From Pseudopithomyces maydicus (Eukaryota > Ascomycota > Dothideomycetes > Pleosporales > Didymosphaeriaceae), in the NCBI GenBank assembly GCA_026873275.1, contig JANTUC010000002.1, forward strand, positions 2,976,001 to 3,040,000: a DNA stretch of 64,000 bases, given 5' to 3'. Shown piece by piece: positions 44,845-57,500 of this stretch. Under the pieces are notes generated by a model. It made no database searches, was not told the DNA's origin, and saw only the letters and a list, made by a program, of their open reading frames with translations. The position numbers and the translations under genes are program-made. The first letter of the stretch is position 1, and every line of letters begins with the position of its first letter.

Positions 44845-45545
44845 TAGCTGGTGCTGCAGATCTAAAGGGAGAGCATCGCTGCGTTGCCCACCAGGACAAT
44901 ATCATGTCTTCGCTCCGACGGCCCTGTCAGCTGCGCTATGAGGGGGTTTGTCAACTCCGGTTTACCTCTGCCGCCATGTCAACCAGCCATGAAGAAGAAG
45001 GCGTGGTATTGATCGTCCCGTAGCTGGTGTTGTTCTATCAGATGGGAAAGCTCCACCAGAGTGCCCACCAGGATGATGGCGTTGTCCTCGTCCAGGGAGC
45101 GCTAGGGTCATCGATAGCCCCGAGATGAGGAGATGGTGTTGCTCATCCCGCAGCTGGTGTTGTTTGATCAGAGGGGAAAATCCCCGCCGCCTTACCTGCC
45201 AAGATGATGGCGTTGTCCTCACCCAGGGCAGCCCCATGGTCATCGGCGGCTTACTGTATGCTTGTCCTCGCTCGGGTGACCCCGAGATCATAGGCAGCTC
45301 CGAGGCGAGGACTTGGTGGTTTGCCTTGCGGCTGGTGTTGTTGATCAAGAGAAAATGCACCGCCGCCTTACCCGCCAGGACGATGTCCTTCTCCTCGCCC
45401 GGGTAGCCCCAAGGTCATCGGTAGCCCCGAGACGAGTGAATGGTCTCGATGATCTCGTAGCTGGTGTTGTTGGTCAAGGAGAAAGACTTCGCCGCCTTGC
45501 CTGCCAAGATGATGGCGTTGTCCTCACCCAGGGTAGCCCATGATC
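44845..45545 (+). repeat. Higher-order tandem repeat of about 306 bp made of two unequal subunits
   Basis: The start TAGCTGGTGTTG or a near match recurs at 44845, 45021, 45151, about 45331 and about 45459. Spacings alternate 176, 130, about 180 and about 128, so pairs of subunits sum to about 306. Subunits share GCTGGTGTTGTT..TCA, then GCC(A/T)GCCA(A/G)GATGATGGCG, TTGTCCTCACCCAGGG and CATCGGC(A/G)GC. No frame is open throughout. Alternating subunit length indicates that duplication of a two-part unit followed divergence. Confidence 0.7.
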
Positions 45546-45660
45546 ATCGGCGGCTCCGTGTGCTTCAGCCCTGCAGGTAGTGCATAGTGAGTACTGTCAG
45601 GAGAGAGAGAGGGGATGCCCCCAGCTTGGTGCAGGGTGAGTGTATTGTCTTTGGTTCGCA

Positions 45661-45700
45661 GGCGGAGGCGGAGGCGGAGGTGGAGGCGGAGGCCGGAGGC
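45661..45700 (+). repeat. GGCGGA hexanucleotide microsatellite
   Basis: About six imperfect copies of GGCGGA, with one GGTGGA and one GGCCGGA. It is in an open frame on the plus strand but has no supported gene around it. Confidence 0.85.
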
Positions 45701-46508
45701 TACCGCCCTGAGGGGAGAAAGCACAGTCACCCACCCAGCAAGAGCACCCCATCATCGGCCTCTACACCACGAGCTGAGCTTCTCAAGGAGATCCTCAGCA
45801 AGCTCATGTCAAGCTCCGCGATGCAAATGTTGTGGGTGATGAATGGCGATGGTAGGCGGGTGGGTTAGCAGGGTGAACGAGCGTGGGCCGCCTGCAAAAT
45901 TCGAGCCCGAACACCAACACAGGGGAGGGGGTCCGAGCGGACGAACACCACAGCAAAGCTGGTGCCCCCACAAACGCTCATCGCCATGGTCTCCACGCTA
46001 TGCATGTCCGTTGGATGTTCGGGATGAAGAGGTGGAGCTAGGGGAGGGAGGGGAGGAGGGGTACCTGCATGCATGATGGCCCGCGGATCTTTGCACGAGT
46101 CATTCAGTGGCGCAACGGAGATGCCCGCATGACGACGCGAGAACACGCAGAGAACGACGACCGAGGACTACCTACTCACCTTGCTCTCAAATTAACGTGC
46201 ATGCCTTTGGAAAGCACTTCTTCATCTGTGGAGAGAGCCATATCCAACGAAAGACACCCTCGCCGCCATTTCGCCAGCGTTTGATACATAGCTACATAGT
46301 TCCATAGGTACGCACCGATGCGGCTCAAAGCCCCCGCGATATGTACTGCATGACATCCATCTGACTGGTGCAAACAGATTCCTCACCGTATTTTCATGTA
46401 TGTGAATGTATTCCACGCGAACGAACAGCATACCCCTGCCTGATACGTATATATCTCCACGCACAATACCAAAACCTTCACAACTCGGTCCCTCAGTTCC
46501 TGACACGC

Positions 46509-46576
46509 TTTATATATCCACACGCTCTATATATCCACACGCTCTATATCTCCACACGCCCAATATCCCCACACGC
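46509..46576 (+). repeat. 17 bp minisatellite, four copies
   Basis: Units of 17 bases of the form TCTATATATCCACACGC lie at 46509, 46526, 46543 and 46560. Copies 2 and 3 differ by one base. Copies 1 and 4 carry more changes. Nothing suggests coding use. Confidence 0.9.
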
Positions 46577-49500
46577 AATACAAAAACCTCCCACCCACTT
46601 TGCGCCCCATGGCTCCTCACACGCTTTGCTACGTACGTATGTGAGGTGATGCACGTACCCCTCTTGCTTCTTTTGGTGGTACGGGCATACGTACTTGGGT
46701 CGTACACGGCGGGGTTTCCCGAGGCTGCTTTCTTTGCTGCTTCTGTTGATTGAATTTGCTGACAAGACATCATGATTTTGACGAGTTCTTCGTTCTTGCT
46801 GGTACGTATACCGGGTGCTGACATTCAACGCTTACAGAGTGTTGATTCACGATGCAGGGACACATGGTCTTCCATTAACGTCGTAAGGATCTGTACAGGT
46901 CATACACAGCCACGGGTACAGTCACTACACCGCGTACGTGATGTGCAGTAGAGTTGTTCATTGAGGTATACTTGCTAACTAGATAGGGCAAATGAGAAGT
47001 CTTCAACACAGTCAATCAAACCCGCAGCCTTCCTTTTGTAGATCGACCGGCTGCTTCTTTCCCTTGTGTCTCGGATACCGGCATACTACCCCGCGACTGT
47101 GTAACAGCACACATCGAACTACAATCCTCAGGATTCCAGCTACATACGCCTCCCCATGTCTTCTGACGAGGATCCGCACGCCTAGAGTGAATGCAAGACG
47201 ACCTGGATACTACAGACATATACAACGACTCAGCTCAACTTCTGCCAGCTGTCTACTACAACTAGGCTTGCCGAGTACGCTCAGCCGCTGAACCCTTTGC
47301 CTCGTACAGAACGTGGCTCATTCGGTAAGGGTAGCACCCCTCGTCAAAGGTTCTGAGGGCCGGAACAAATTCCGCATCGTGCCTGACTACCTGCTGCAAT
47401 GACTCATGGCGATATCGTTTCACTTGAGAGCTTTGAGTATGCTTCTTTGTCGTATCCTATATGCTCAAATTTTGCTCGGCGGTCACTAATCAAAAGACCA
47501 GAACTTCATCGGTCACAACTTGTATGATCTTGACTGGCACATGCGCTCACCTATCTCCAAGTGCATGAATCTTTGGGGCACCTACAATCGGGCTCAATCT
47601 TCTAAGATCACCCTCTCATTGTCGAGTTCCGCCCAAACTCTTCTCGTCCCTACTTTCATCCACAAATATCCACAGGGATTTACGCAATCAGGATACCTAC
47701 GGCTCTGCAGAATTTATGTCTTTGCAATAAATACGCATAGCATCAATTCTGTAGAGTACATGCCGGCTAGGATATTCCAATCGAAATATCCAACTTACGA
47801 TGTTCTCATTCATTGCACTACAAGGTCTTCCGATGGTTCCTAATCAGTATTATTGGCATGCCACGTCGTTACATTCTTACTACCCCTTTTCTATAACAAA
47901 GGGCTCTTATAGTAAGATCCTACGTTATACTCACTATTGCGACCAGAAGGTGGCATAGCAGAAAGAGATAGTGGAAGGCAGTAATTGATATGGGGACTAT
48001 CACCTTTTCTTGAGGAATACTCTCTTCATATATAAAGGGAGCTTGGAGGACTTGAACCTTTCCCATGCTGTGCATATACTAATACTGCAGAGAATTCGGC
48101 GGCTTATGAGGCTCAGTATATCTTCCAAACTTGGTGATCACGGGAATATTCCGCGGATTGAGATTACGAGATACCCACCCCGCCGGCTCCTTAATGCAGA
48201 TCACAGCGCTTCACCAGCCACGGCAAAACTCCTTACGATGTACTGGCGACTCTCCACATCCCGAGAGCGCAACAGTGGAGACAAGAGGCTAGGAGCCCCA
48301 CTGCCCCCTTGGTGGAGGAACACGATCTGGCGCCACAAATCTGGGTTGGTCTACCTTCCCCCTTCCCCCATTCAGGACTAGAATACCAAAAGGCGATCTA
48401 CCGTAGTTGAGATACCTCTCATCAGGCAACCACAACATTATTCGAAAGCTATCAGTATAATTTCGGAGTCAGCACGTCTTCTATTACGGTCCTATTGTCC
48501 TGGCCCTATTGTCCTTGTTTTCGCTATTGTTAACCCCACGTGGGGTCATCTCACACTAGTCTTCACCAGTAAATGTTTCAGGTGTATTTTTTTGCCAGGC
48601 TGCCTAATCGTCCAGTCTCTCGCTCTCTTTTCTCTCCCGATCTCTTTCTCCCCCGATCTCTGTCTCTCCCGCAATATTCTACCATGAAGATTCCAGCTCT
48701 CTCCTCATCTCCCTGCAGCTCCATGCTGGGGTTAGCACACCAATACGGACACCTAAGAATAGGACATACATGGTGCGCAACCTATACCATCAGTTCCAAA
48801 GGATACGATCGAAAAAGAAACATCAAAACCTAACTTGTCATTGTGCAACAGATGTTTGCTGTTTTGACGAGCCGCGAGGTCACGGGAGCCTTCCTCGCCG
48901 CATCTACCTCTCTGGGTCATCACCCAGCTATTCGGGTATGCAACCTCTCAGGGATTCCAGGCTGCGATCCTAGATACCATTTTCCAAAGTGAAGGTTCTT
49001 ACGAAATACAGCGGCTATGTGCAAAGGGCATCAGATGATCAAGGATCCACATGGGCATACTGCTCAATGACAGCAATATGCGAATGCGCTCGAGTCCAAG
49101 TCCAAGTCGCCTGAGGTATCCCATCGCCAATTCCATAGTTGGTACACGGATTATGTGACTTCCCTATTCGCCATGTTGCCATGGTGAACCCAGGAAAAAT
49201 ATCGCATGTTGTGGATTCACCCGCGCTAGTGCAACGCAATCTTAAATGTTATCATCTCAAAGCACAAAATATGGTCTACTCCAAACTCTCGCATATACTC
49301 CATACCTTCTCGCGCCGAGTATCTACTTCTTGGGGAATATTTGACAGGCACCCCCAGCGTTCTCACCACGCGGCATTGCGACTCTTTCACCTTGGCGCCG
49401 CCGGCGCGCGCGCACTATTCGACAGGATACAGGCCATCAACTCAGTAAGGACTCGATATTTGTGGGTCGCCGAGAAAACTGCCTGTTATATCGCCTGTCG

Positions 49501-50410
49501 CGGGTCACTGCTACCAGAAAACAATGTGGGTCTCCGATGGCACGTTGCGGACCGTCACCTAAACCTGCGAACAGATACACAACGCAGCGATACCACAATA
49601 TTGAACACACCCAATCTCTTTTTTGGCGGACGCCCTAGGCGCTCAGAATCTACGGCAGACAGAGCGATCAGAGAGGTCCCGCAATCTCTTTTGCTGAGAC
49701 TAGAGGTAATTTCCTCTTTTGGGCTCCTCATTTTTCTTTCACCTGAGCATCTCTCTGGGCCAGCGACCTCCCAACACCTCTTCACCCCGTTTGCACAAGC
49801 TGGGAGCTGCACACAGCCACAAGTCAAGTTCACGGGCAGTTTTAACGGGTCCTTGCGCATCGGGTGCGTATTTAAGAAGCCCAGCACTGTGTGCTCTTTT
49901 CACCTTTGCCAACATATCCAATCCACCAAAAGTGTCATATTCTTAGGTACGTACGAAAGAGGCCAGTCTGAACAACTCTTGGTTCAGGTCTTGCTTCATC
50001 CACCTATGCCGCAGATCACCACACAGCTCGACTATTTTACTTCTGCCGGCGTCCGCGACAACATCCTTAGCCTTGATATCTCCGTCGCCTCAATCCCTTC
50101 CAAGATCTCACCTAATGCGCCTCTAGAAAATCTATATCTTCTTATCCTATAACTCGCGCTCAATCTACGCAATCTCTGCGCTTGCGACCTCGGCCACCTG
50201 GTCGAGAATAACGGGCCATCACCGACAAGGCACGCCCAACAACAACACCTTACGCAGAAAGATTGGTATCATCTTAGCGAGCGCTTTTATCGGCAGCTCT
50301 AGCGCTTTCTAACAAGTGTGGCCCTACGCTTCTGTTGACAAAGCCACACTCATCTACACCTCTAGTGAGCCGTACCCACGAATCATTTCGGCACGTCGCG
50401 TGCAGTCGCA
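46577..50410. other. Right part of the island and upstream region of the Myb-like gene
   Basis: No gene I can support in 3.8 kb. One 337-codon open frame (49139-50152) has no motif or clear coding bias and lies just upstream of the next gene, so I treat it as chance or leader sequence. CCCCACGTGGGG at 48535-48546 is a perfect 12 bp palindrome. No transposon protein was recognised. Confidence 0.45.
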
Positions 50411-52554
50411 ATGGGAGACGCATACAACTGGTGGAGCGCTGGAGGTCGTACGGTAGGTGATCCTAGCGAAGCGATGGAGTATGATGTCGGTGAACCTTCC
50501 GCCATGTGGGCTGGTACCAACATGGGTATGAATATGGGCGCATATGCGGACCCCAACAACATGCCCATGGCGATGCGAACCGATAACAACTTTTCCGGTA
50601 TGTCTCACACCATCCCGGCTAGTATCATCTACTAACAATGTGTGCGCGAAAAGATGTCTCTTACCACAATAATTTCGGCAATCCTTTCGGAGTAGCCAAC
50701 CCGCAGTATTCTTTTGGAGCGCACATGAACAACCAGCTTGATGATCCATCTAGCGGTGGTCCTTTTCCTCACCTCGTCCAAACTCCTTCTTTCGAAGACC
50801 ACGACGACAATCTTGCAAAGGGTCACAATGAAGGCCAGAATACGGACAGTATGGAGACACAAATCAAACATGAAAAGAAAGATGAAGACTCTGATCTGTA
50901 CATTGAAGAAGATGCGGAGGATTGTTTCCCGACGCTTGGTCGTCGAGATCGTCGTGTCTATTCGAATCAGAGTGACGAGAGCGAAGTTGACGGGCCGACG
51001 AAGAAGCGGAAGTTGAACAAAGACGGTCGCGAGCGCAAGTTGCGTAAGCCACGCGGTCATCTGCGCCGTTGGGATGAGACAGATCTTGCGCGAGCTCTTA
51101 TTGGCATTGTCTGGGCTTGTGGGGAGAACGGCATCAATATCCCCTTTGCTCAAGCTGCCAATTTAGTTGACGACAGATGCACAGCTAGTGCGCTTCAACA
51201 GGCAATCCTCAAGATGTGCGTCAAGTTGAACAAAGAGGGCGCACAGCTTCCCAAGATCAAGATGAACTGGCCGAAGAAGGGCGAAGCAGCTTCGGAAGGC
51301 AAGACGACTACTCGCGATAACGGTAAACTTCCTCGCAAGAAGCCGACTTTGACTCAGGGTACCCAATGCCACATCACCACCCTCACCACACTTCGGGGTT
51401 CAAAGGGCCAGCAAACCCTTATGACTGCAGGTCTAGAGGATCATTACGGCTCTCAGAAAGCTGCCAACGTACAAGTTCAGTCTGCAGAAGGTTCGCTCGT
51501 AGCCACACAGACCGACAATAGCACCAGCGTAGCTGAACCTCAAGAGTCGGTCGTCAAAGCGTACGAGTCACCAAACGAACATCTCAGCTCCGAACTTATC
51601 GACGCCGATTCGACCTTCGAACCGAATCTTAGTTTCGATTCTACTACTGGTAGACGCCGAAAGGCAGCTGAAAAGGGCTCAACGGCAAACGTGACCCCAC
51701 CCATGCAGATTGATAGCTCGCCTGTCTGTCCATCCGCTCCTACTCGTAGTAGGGATCACGGCGAAGACGTTTTTGCTCCCTTTGCCAACAACATCGCGTC
51801 GTGCTCAATCGGCTTCGCCCAGCAATACCCGTCCATCTCCGTCCCACACGGCCAGTCGAGCCGCTTCGCATACCCTTGCCTGCCACCTGCCGGCACCCCA
51901 ACGACGCCATTCATTCAGCATCTCAGCATGGCCGGTTTTGGACCGCAGAGCAACGTAATGTCGCGAGGCTTTAATAACACTACTGGCCTTTCTTCGTTCA
52001 ACTCTAGCGGTTCTTCCAACAACTCGAGCTACGGTGCTGGCTCCCAGGATGGACAGACACTCAGCGGCAGCGAATTCGACTTTTCCAAGCCTTCATTGAG
52101 CTCCGACCGTAGGGACTCGTTCTTCGCATCCGGAGCTTCCAGCCAGGCTAACCAGGGCACCCACATGACCGGTGCGAACATCCGCTCAGACGTTGATCGC
52201 GAAATTCGCAATGCAAACGATCGCTTCATGGCCGCTATGTCAGCCTGCGTTCCGAAAAATAAACAGACCGCAATGCCTGCCGAGAAGGCGTCACGTTCAG
52301 ATTCGCGCATCAATCCCCGCCGTATCAAGTCACGTTCTCAGCAGGATGGCCACCACCCGCGTGAAGTGCCTATGCTTGGTCTTGATACCATGGACAATCC
52401 TTTCGGTGGATCTTTCGGTGACATTGCAAATGCTTCTTTCGACGGCGAGGCCGATGCCTCTCCTGGCAATGGCGACGATGTCTCCCCCAGCAATGACGAC
52501 GATGCCTTCGGCGAGGCTAGCTCCGACTTTGCGAACAGCTACACCATGGATTAG
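50411..52554 (+). CDS. Nuclear Myb/SANT-like protein, mostly disordered (695 aa)
   Basis: Two exons (50411-50597, 50654-52554) join in phase 1 to 695 residues. A basic stretch GPTKKRKLNKDGRERKLRKP is a good nuclear localisation signal. Directly after it, RRWDETDLARALIGIVWACG, then INIPFAQAANLVDDRCTASA, then QQAILKMCVKLNKEG has the Trp and helix spacing of the Myb/SANT-like domain found in many Pezizomycotina proteins. The rest is low-complexity: Met/Gly/Asn-rich at the N-terminus (GMNMGAYADPNNMP), Ser/Asn-rich repeats in the middle (SSFNSSGSSNNSSYGAGS), and an acidic Asp/Ser/Ala tail ending near SPGNGDDVSPSNDDDAFGEA. It probably binds DNA as a regulator. Target genes are unknown. Confidence 0.75.
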
Positions 52555-54519
52555 GTATCGAGGATCCTCGAAACCTGACTATTTCTCTATTCTATCACTA
52601 CTACAAAATTGGCGTATCTTTGGTCTCTTTTGGTTAACTTGTCATTCTGCGGGCGACTCTATCAGTACTACACAACGGTATCGACATGTCGATACCACGA
52701 TGCCACGACATCATGTTCACGACTCTGACGCCCTCCTCACGACCCTGACGTCCTGTTCATCTCCGGCACAAAATTTCGCTTCTTTGATACCCCTTCGTGG
52801 CCGGAATCTCCCACGGTCGACATTAAATAGAAGATAAAGACGAGCACTCGGACTCATTGCTCCCCGTCGTGGGTCTAAGACAGCATCTTATCTCATTATT
52901 TATATCTCGACATTCTGGGAACACATTTTTGGCTGCTGGCTTTGGGATGGCTATTTTTTTCTTTTTTTTCTTTTTTCTGTCATGGATGGGCGTTCTTATT
53001 TGTCTGCTGGGCCATCGCTGCGGTGCGATCGATGCATAGCTTTGGCGCGCCCTGCCCTGGCTTGACGCGCATGCGTGATGAGGTCGACTGCGGGGAAAGG
53101 CTTGTATGGACAATTCGATACGGTGAGGTGTTGGATTGGTCATTGAAGGGCTGTGGGACTGCGGAGAGGCTGGAAGCGTTGCGGTTGGTCTGTGGCTTGG
53201 ATGGCTAGTTAACTGGGTGTCTCACACTAGATGTGATTGACGAGCGGTTCTTGAGGGGCAAGAATCCTAACGACTTTACGACTTGTGGATGGTTCTTTGT
53301 TTGCATGTGATGAGTGAGATTTCCAGGTCTGAAGTAAGGCGGTGGGCTGAGTTTGCACTGTGCGATCTACAGTGCCCTAGTGGTGCATTGGAAAAGGTAG
53401 ATAGCGCAGGAGCGTAACTGGAGAATGCCCTTTCACCCGCCGAGAAACTTACTCGAAATCTTTCGTAAAATGTGGTATAAAGGATGTTTCAATCTAGTAC
53501 ACGCGAAAAGAGAGACGTTGCTTTCAGTTAAATTATCATAGATGAGAGAGAGATGTAGAGTACAATTATTTCTTACTAGCATATTCAGCCTAGAAAATAT
53601 CTCACGAATCCACCATTCTGTTCGTGTTCAACATCTTGTTGAGATGGGCAGCTGAGTAGCCGAATAGATAAACATATTGAGAAAAGGACTGTCGTCCCCT
53701 CTGATGATGGTATGAGAGCTTGCGTACATAATTATGTCATCAATAAGGCTGATTTCGTTAAGTGCTCATGGGCACTCTCAGCGCTGAGATGAAGCTATCC
53801 TATATGTAGCTAGTGTGAACTGAGAGTGAACATGATCCAGCGACAAGGAACTCCAAGCCAAGATCTCACTTTATTATAACGTGCTTTCTAATAGAGACAG
53901 AGATGAGAATTACTATGATGTAAAGGATAATCGGACATTAGAAGTCTCAAAGAAAAGTATAATAAAACAGTAGTGTTGTTGCATACTCCCCAAGACAGAA
54001 ATTGTTTCGGACTACGCTTGGATCGCATATTCAAGGCGAGACTAGGGAGTCAATCCAAAGTGCTCCATACTGCCAGTACTGATGTTAGATGATCAACGTT
54101 GCGACTGGGATCTGCATGTGGCGATGAGTTTGGCAGATAGGACAAACAGTTTGCTTCAGGGGTGAGTGATAGCTCTTCTGGAGGTTGCACTGGCCCATGT
54201 TTTCGTTTTAAGACAATATGTTCCATAGAAGATCTGGTAAAGTTCCCATACTGAGTCTTACCTGTCCAAAGTGCTACGGGGGACTGAAAGTCCGTTTGCC
54301 AGTCTCGAAGTTGAATTTGGGCTTGGTTTGTCCGGCCTTCAACTGATCTTAGGCATCTTCACGCTAGACCTGGGAAGATTAGTGTTTATTTACAGTGTGA
54401 TTTTGAGCATAGAGTCTACCCTCGATCTTTCAGAACTTCTACGCACGCTCTTCTGCACACTCCACTCCACCACCGAAGCTCTAAACCCTCAACTTTGGAC
54501 GATTGAGAAAACAACAATC
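52555..54519. other. Intergenic, 2 kb
   Basis: A T-rich run with TTTTTTTC repeats lies at 52953-52977. Short frames on both strands are not supported. The frame of the next gene stays open back to 54271, but nothing in that extension looks coding. It probably includes the 5' leader of the pseudokinase gene. Confidence 0.5.
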
Positions 54520-57500
54520 ATGTTACCCACAACCATTAAATCAGCAAACATGAGCCTTTTCATCAGAGACAAGAACCGTCTGAGTCTTCCTGTTGGGTAC
54601 CCAGATATCCCAGAGGAGGTGTCCCCTAGAGACCTGGTCGCTATCATCGATATCGAATCCTCCGAAGCAATAGAGATCAATCAAGACTCACCCTTCAAAA
54701 TCCAGGAGTTTAGAATAGAATTAAATGATGCAGATCTTCGAGGTGCTCGTATCTTCCTACATCATCTCGCTGCTCGCTCAACCTATAGCTTCGGCGCCCC
54801 CAACAAGGGTGAAAATTACGACGTCTATGTACCAATCAAACTATCCACCAAAAAGTTGTTCGAGCTGGAGTTTGATGGAACTGCAAAGATGTGGCGCATC
54901 AACGCAACCGCAAAGACCATCATAACGGCTGATGGTGTGAGAATCCAGAAATCACAGGGCCCGAGCCGGAAGACGAAGGACGTTATCGCGCTACCGTATT
55001 CCATGCTTTTGGACGCGTCGAAGTGCATCACTGTTACCTTTGATGATAGGAAGCGACAGATAATGCTGAAACTGTGGTTGGTTCGTCCAAATGATCTGCT
55101 CAAGGCTCACGAAAGTCTTCGGAACAAGGCTCGTTCCCAGCGTGTGCAGGGCGTGGCTGATAGAAGTAGACCGTTGGATATCAACCCGTCCTTGAGCCTG
55201 TTATCACGACCCCACGCGGCTTTAATTGCTGGGACGGCTTCTAGCAGTGGGAACGCGGCTGATGAGCTCTACATCTGTAACCATTCTGAAGCGCCAGTCT
55301 CCAATAAGTCATATCGATTAACTCATCGATTCACTGGGGAAGTAAAGACTGCTAAGATATTTCAACAACATGATGCGGTAGAAAATCGGGACTTGGAATT
55401 CCTCATATTTTCCAAGGAGAGCGTATGCAGCTCGCTCGTACGTTACCAACAGACGATACTTGTTGAAGGCGTACCTGCTGTCATCACGGATACGCACGAT
55501 TCTATGACACCCTTTGCAGCGATTGAGGCAACGCTGTCTGAGATGCATCCCGGGCTACGGTGCAAGCTTGCCTCGGAGATGATTAGACCTCTGTTTTCGG
55601 CTATTGACTGGCTACATTTCCACAAGGTTTATCATGGATCTTTGACGCCGGCAAGCGTTCTGCTTCAGATTGTAGACGATAAGATCGTGAAGCTACTTCT
55701 GGTTGACTATTCTGGTGTCTATCTGACAGATGCGGGCGATAGTATGTCGGAAAAGGTGATACACTCTGAAGGTGTACAGGCGATGGACATCATTGCGACG
55801 TGTTCCAATATCTGGAACCTCCGCAAAATCCCGCTTCCAGAGCAGGAATCTCAGGCCGCAATGCAGGCACGTACAGAACAGGCTGAACATTATTACGAAA
55901 TAATACAGCGTGGCGCTGCCGACCTGTCCCATAGGAAACCAGATTTCTTCAGGGATAGAGCTGAGCCTAAATTGCGGGAGATGAGTGCCCGTCAGGAACG
56001 CAACTGGGCTAGGGCTAGATTGAACCAGATCGAAAACACCGAGCTTATGAAGATTGGATCACTGCCTCGAGGAAAGCTGGAAAAGATCGAGAACGAGTGG
56101 AAACAATCCAGTGCTGGGAAGAACTCTCAAAAGATTATCCAATGATCTTGACGCTTGGTCATTCATGGCTAGATGAGTTGATCGATGGAATCTACAGCAG
56201 CAGCATGTTTAACAGGTTCCCGACGCCAAGCACAATATGCACCAAGTTGAAATCCTTCGAGGGTGAAGATCCGAAGCCCTGGCAGACGTTCCAGATTCAG
56301 CAGTCGCATGTTTTTCGGGTTAATGTGGGACGCATTCAACACAATTTCGTTCAGATCGAGAGCCGACAGCTGGCGGACTACCTAGCCGTCTGTTGTGAAA
56401 TGTATCCAGACTTACGTCAAACCATTTTGGAGGAGTATAACCAGATCATAGTACCGAACGGCGATATGTTTCATCCTGAGTACGTCCAGGTTTTCCACGA
56501 GTCACTGGTGGAGCGTTCACGAGAAATATCAATTGCAGGCCAACTGGCCAACAATCTGCTTCCTTCTAACATGGAGGTTGTCTTGAAGACCTTGGCCGCC
56601 ATCGACAAAGAAGGGCCCTGCGTTATCGATGAAAGCTGTAAAATCAGCTATCATCGACCGTCCCAAATGTTCAACATAACCCAGCTACATCGCTTTGTCA
56701 CTCTAAATCGCCTTGTAGCTGGCGTGAACGAAGCTTCGATCAGGTGTGATAATTTCGTCGAAATTCGCGGGCAACCTACGTTGGAGGGAAATTACGTACC
56801 CATTCAGATGCTGGACGTATTTTGTAGGGCATTCGATCTCACGATTACGCAGCAGCCAGACGGTCGCTATGGATCTGCCATGCATGATCCCTCCGATTTC
56901 AGCAATAACTCAAATAGAATTGTTCTAGCCCGCGAGGGCTTGGTCGGATATGCATCGGCATCGCGAGTGTTCGGTCAGGTCACCCACTGCCCGCGGGATG
57001 AGGAGGACTTTGCAAAATATCCCCATATAAACACGTTCCTACCCACGATGTTTGGCGATTGGAAGGTCTTGCCCAAGGCACCAAATGATGGACGCCATGT
57101 ATATTTCCGCCCTACACATTGGGCCAAATATATGACAGCCGACGAGGTTGAGACCCAGGGAGAAAATAGAGAGAATCTACCCCTGGTGTTGGGGGTTCGA
57201 GATCCAGCATCGCAGTGTCATTTGGCTCAGGCATTGCATGACAGGAGGAAGATCATCGCCGAGGCTAAAACGCCTTTCAAGCCCCCTGTGTCAGACACAG
57301 ATCCTGACGGAACCGTGGCCCAGCTCCAGCGTCGCTCAGATGAAACTCGAAATCGGGGTATTTTGATCCATCAATGGAACAGCGAAGCCAACATCCGGCG
57401 TGTACCACCAATGGCCCTGGATAGACAATTAGACAGCCTCCCACCAGTGCTTCATGACAAGGCAGTTCCTCCCTTACTTAAATCCTTGATGAAGAAACAA

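Noticed and set aside
48030..48130. tRNA gene on the minus strand (GGTTCAAGTCC)
   Set aside because: A perfect B-box word, but the T stem pairs at only three positions and no acceptor stem is found at the right distance.
47860..48600. Solo LTR of a retrotransposon
   Set aside because: A TATA-like box and a GGCGCC word suggested it, but there is no second LTR, no target-site duplication that I could define and no retroelement protein nearby.
49139..50152. 337-codon open frame upstream of the Myb-like gene
   Set aside because: No recognisable motif, mixed codon choice and a composition like promoter or leader DNA. Length alone is not enough. Expression data could change this.
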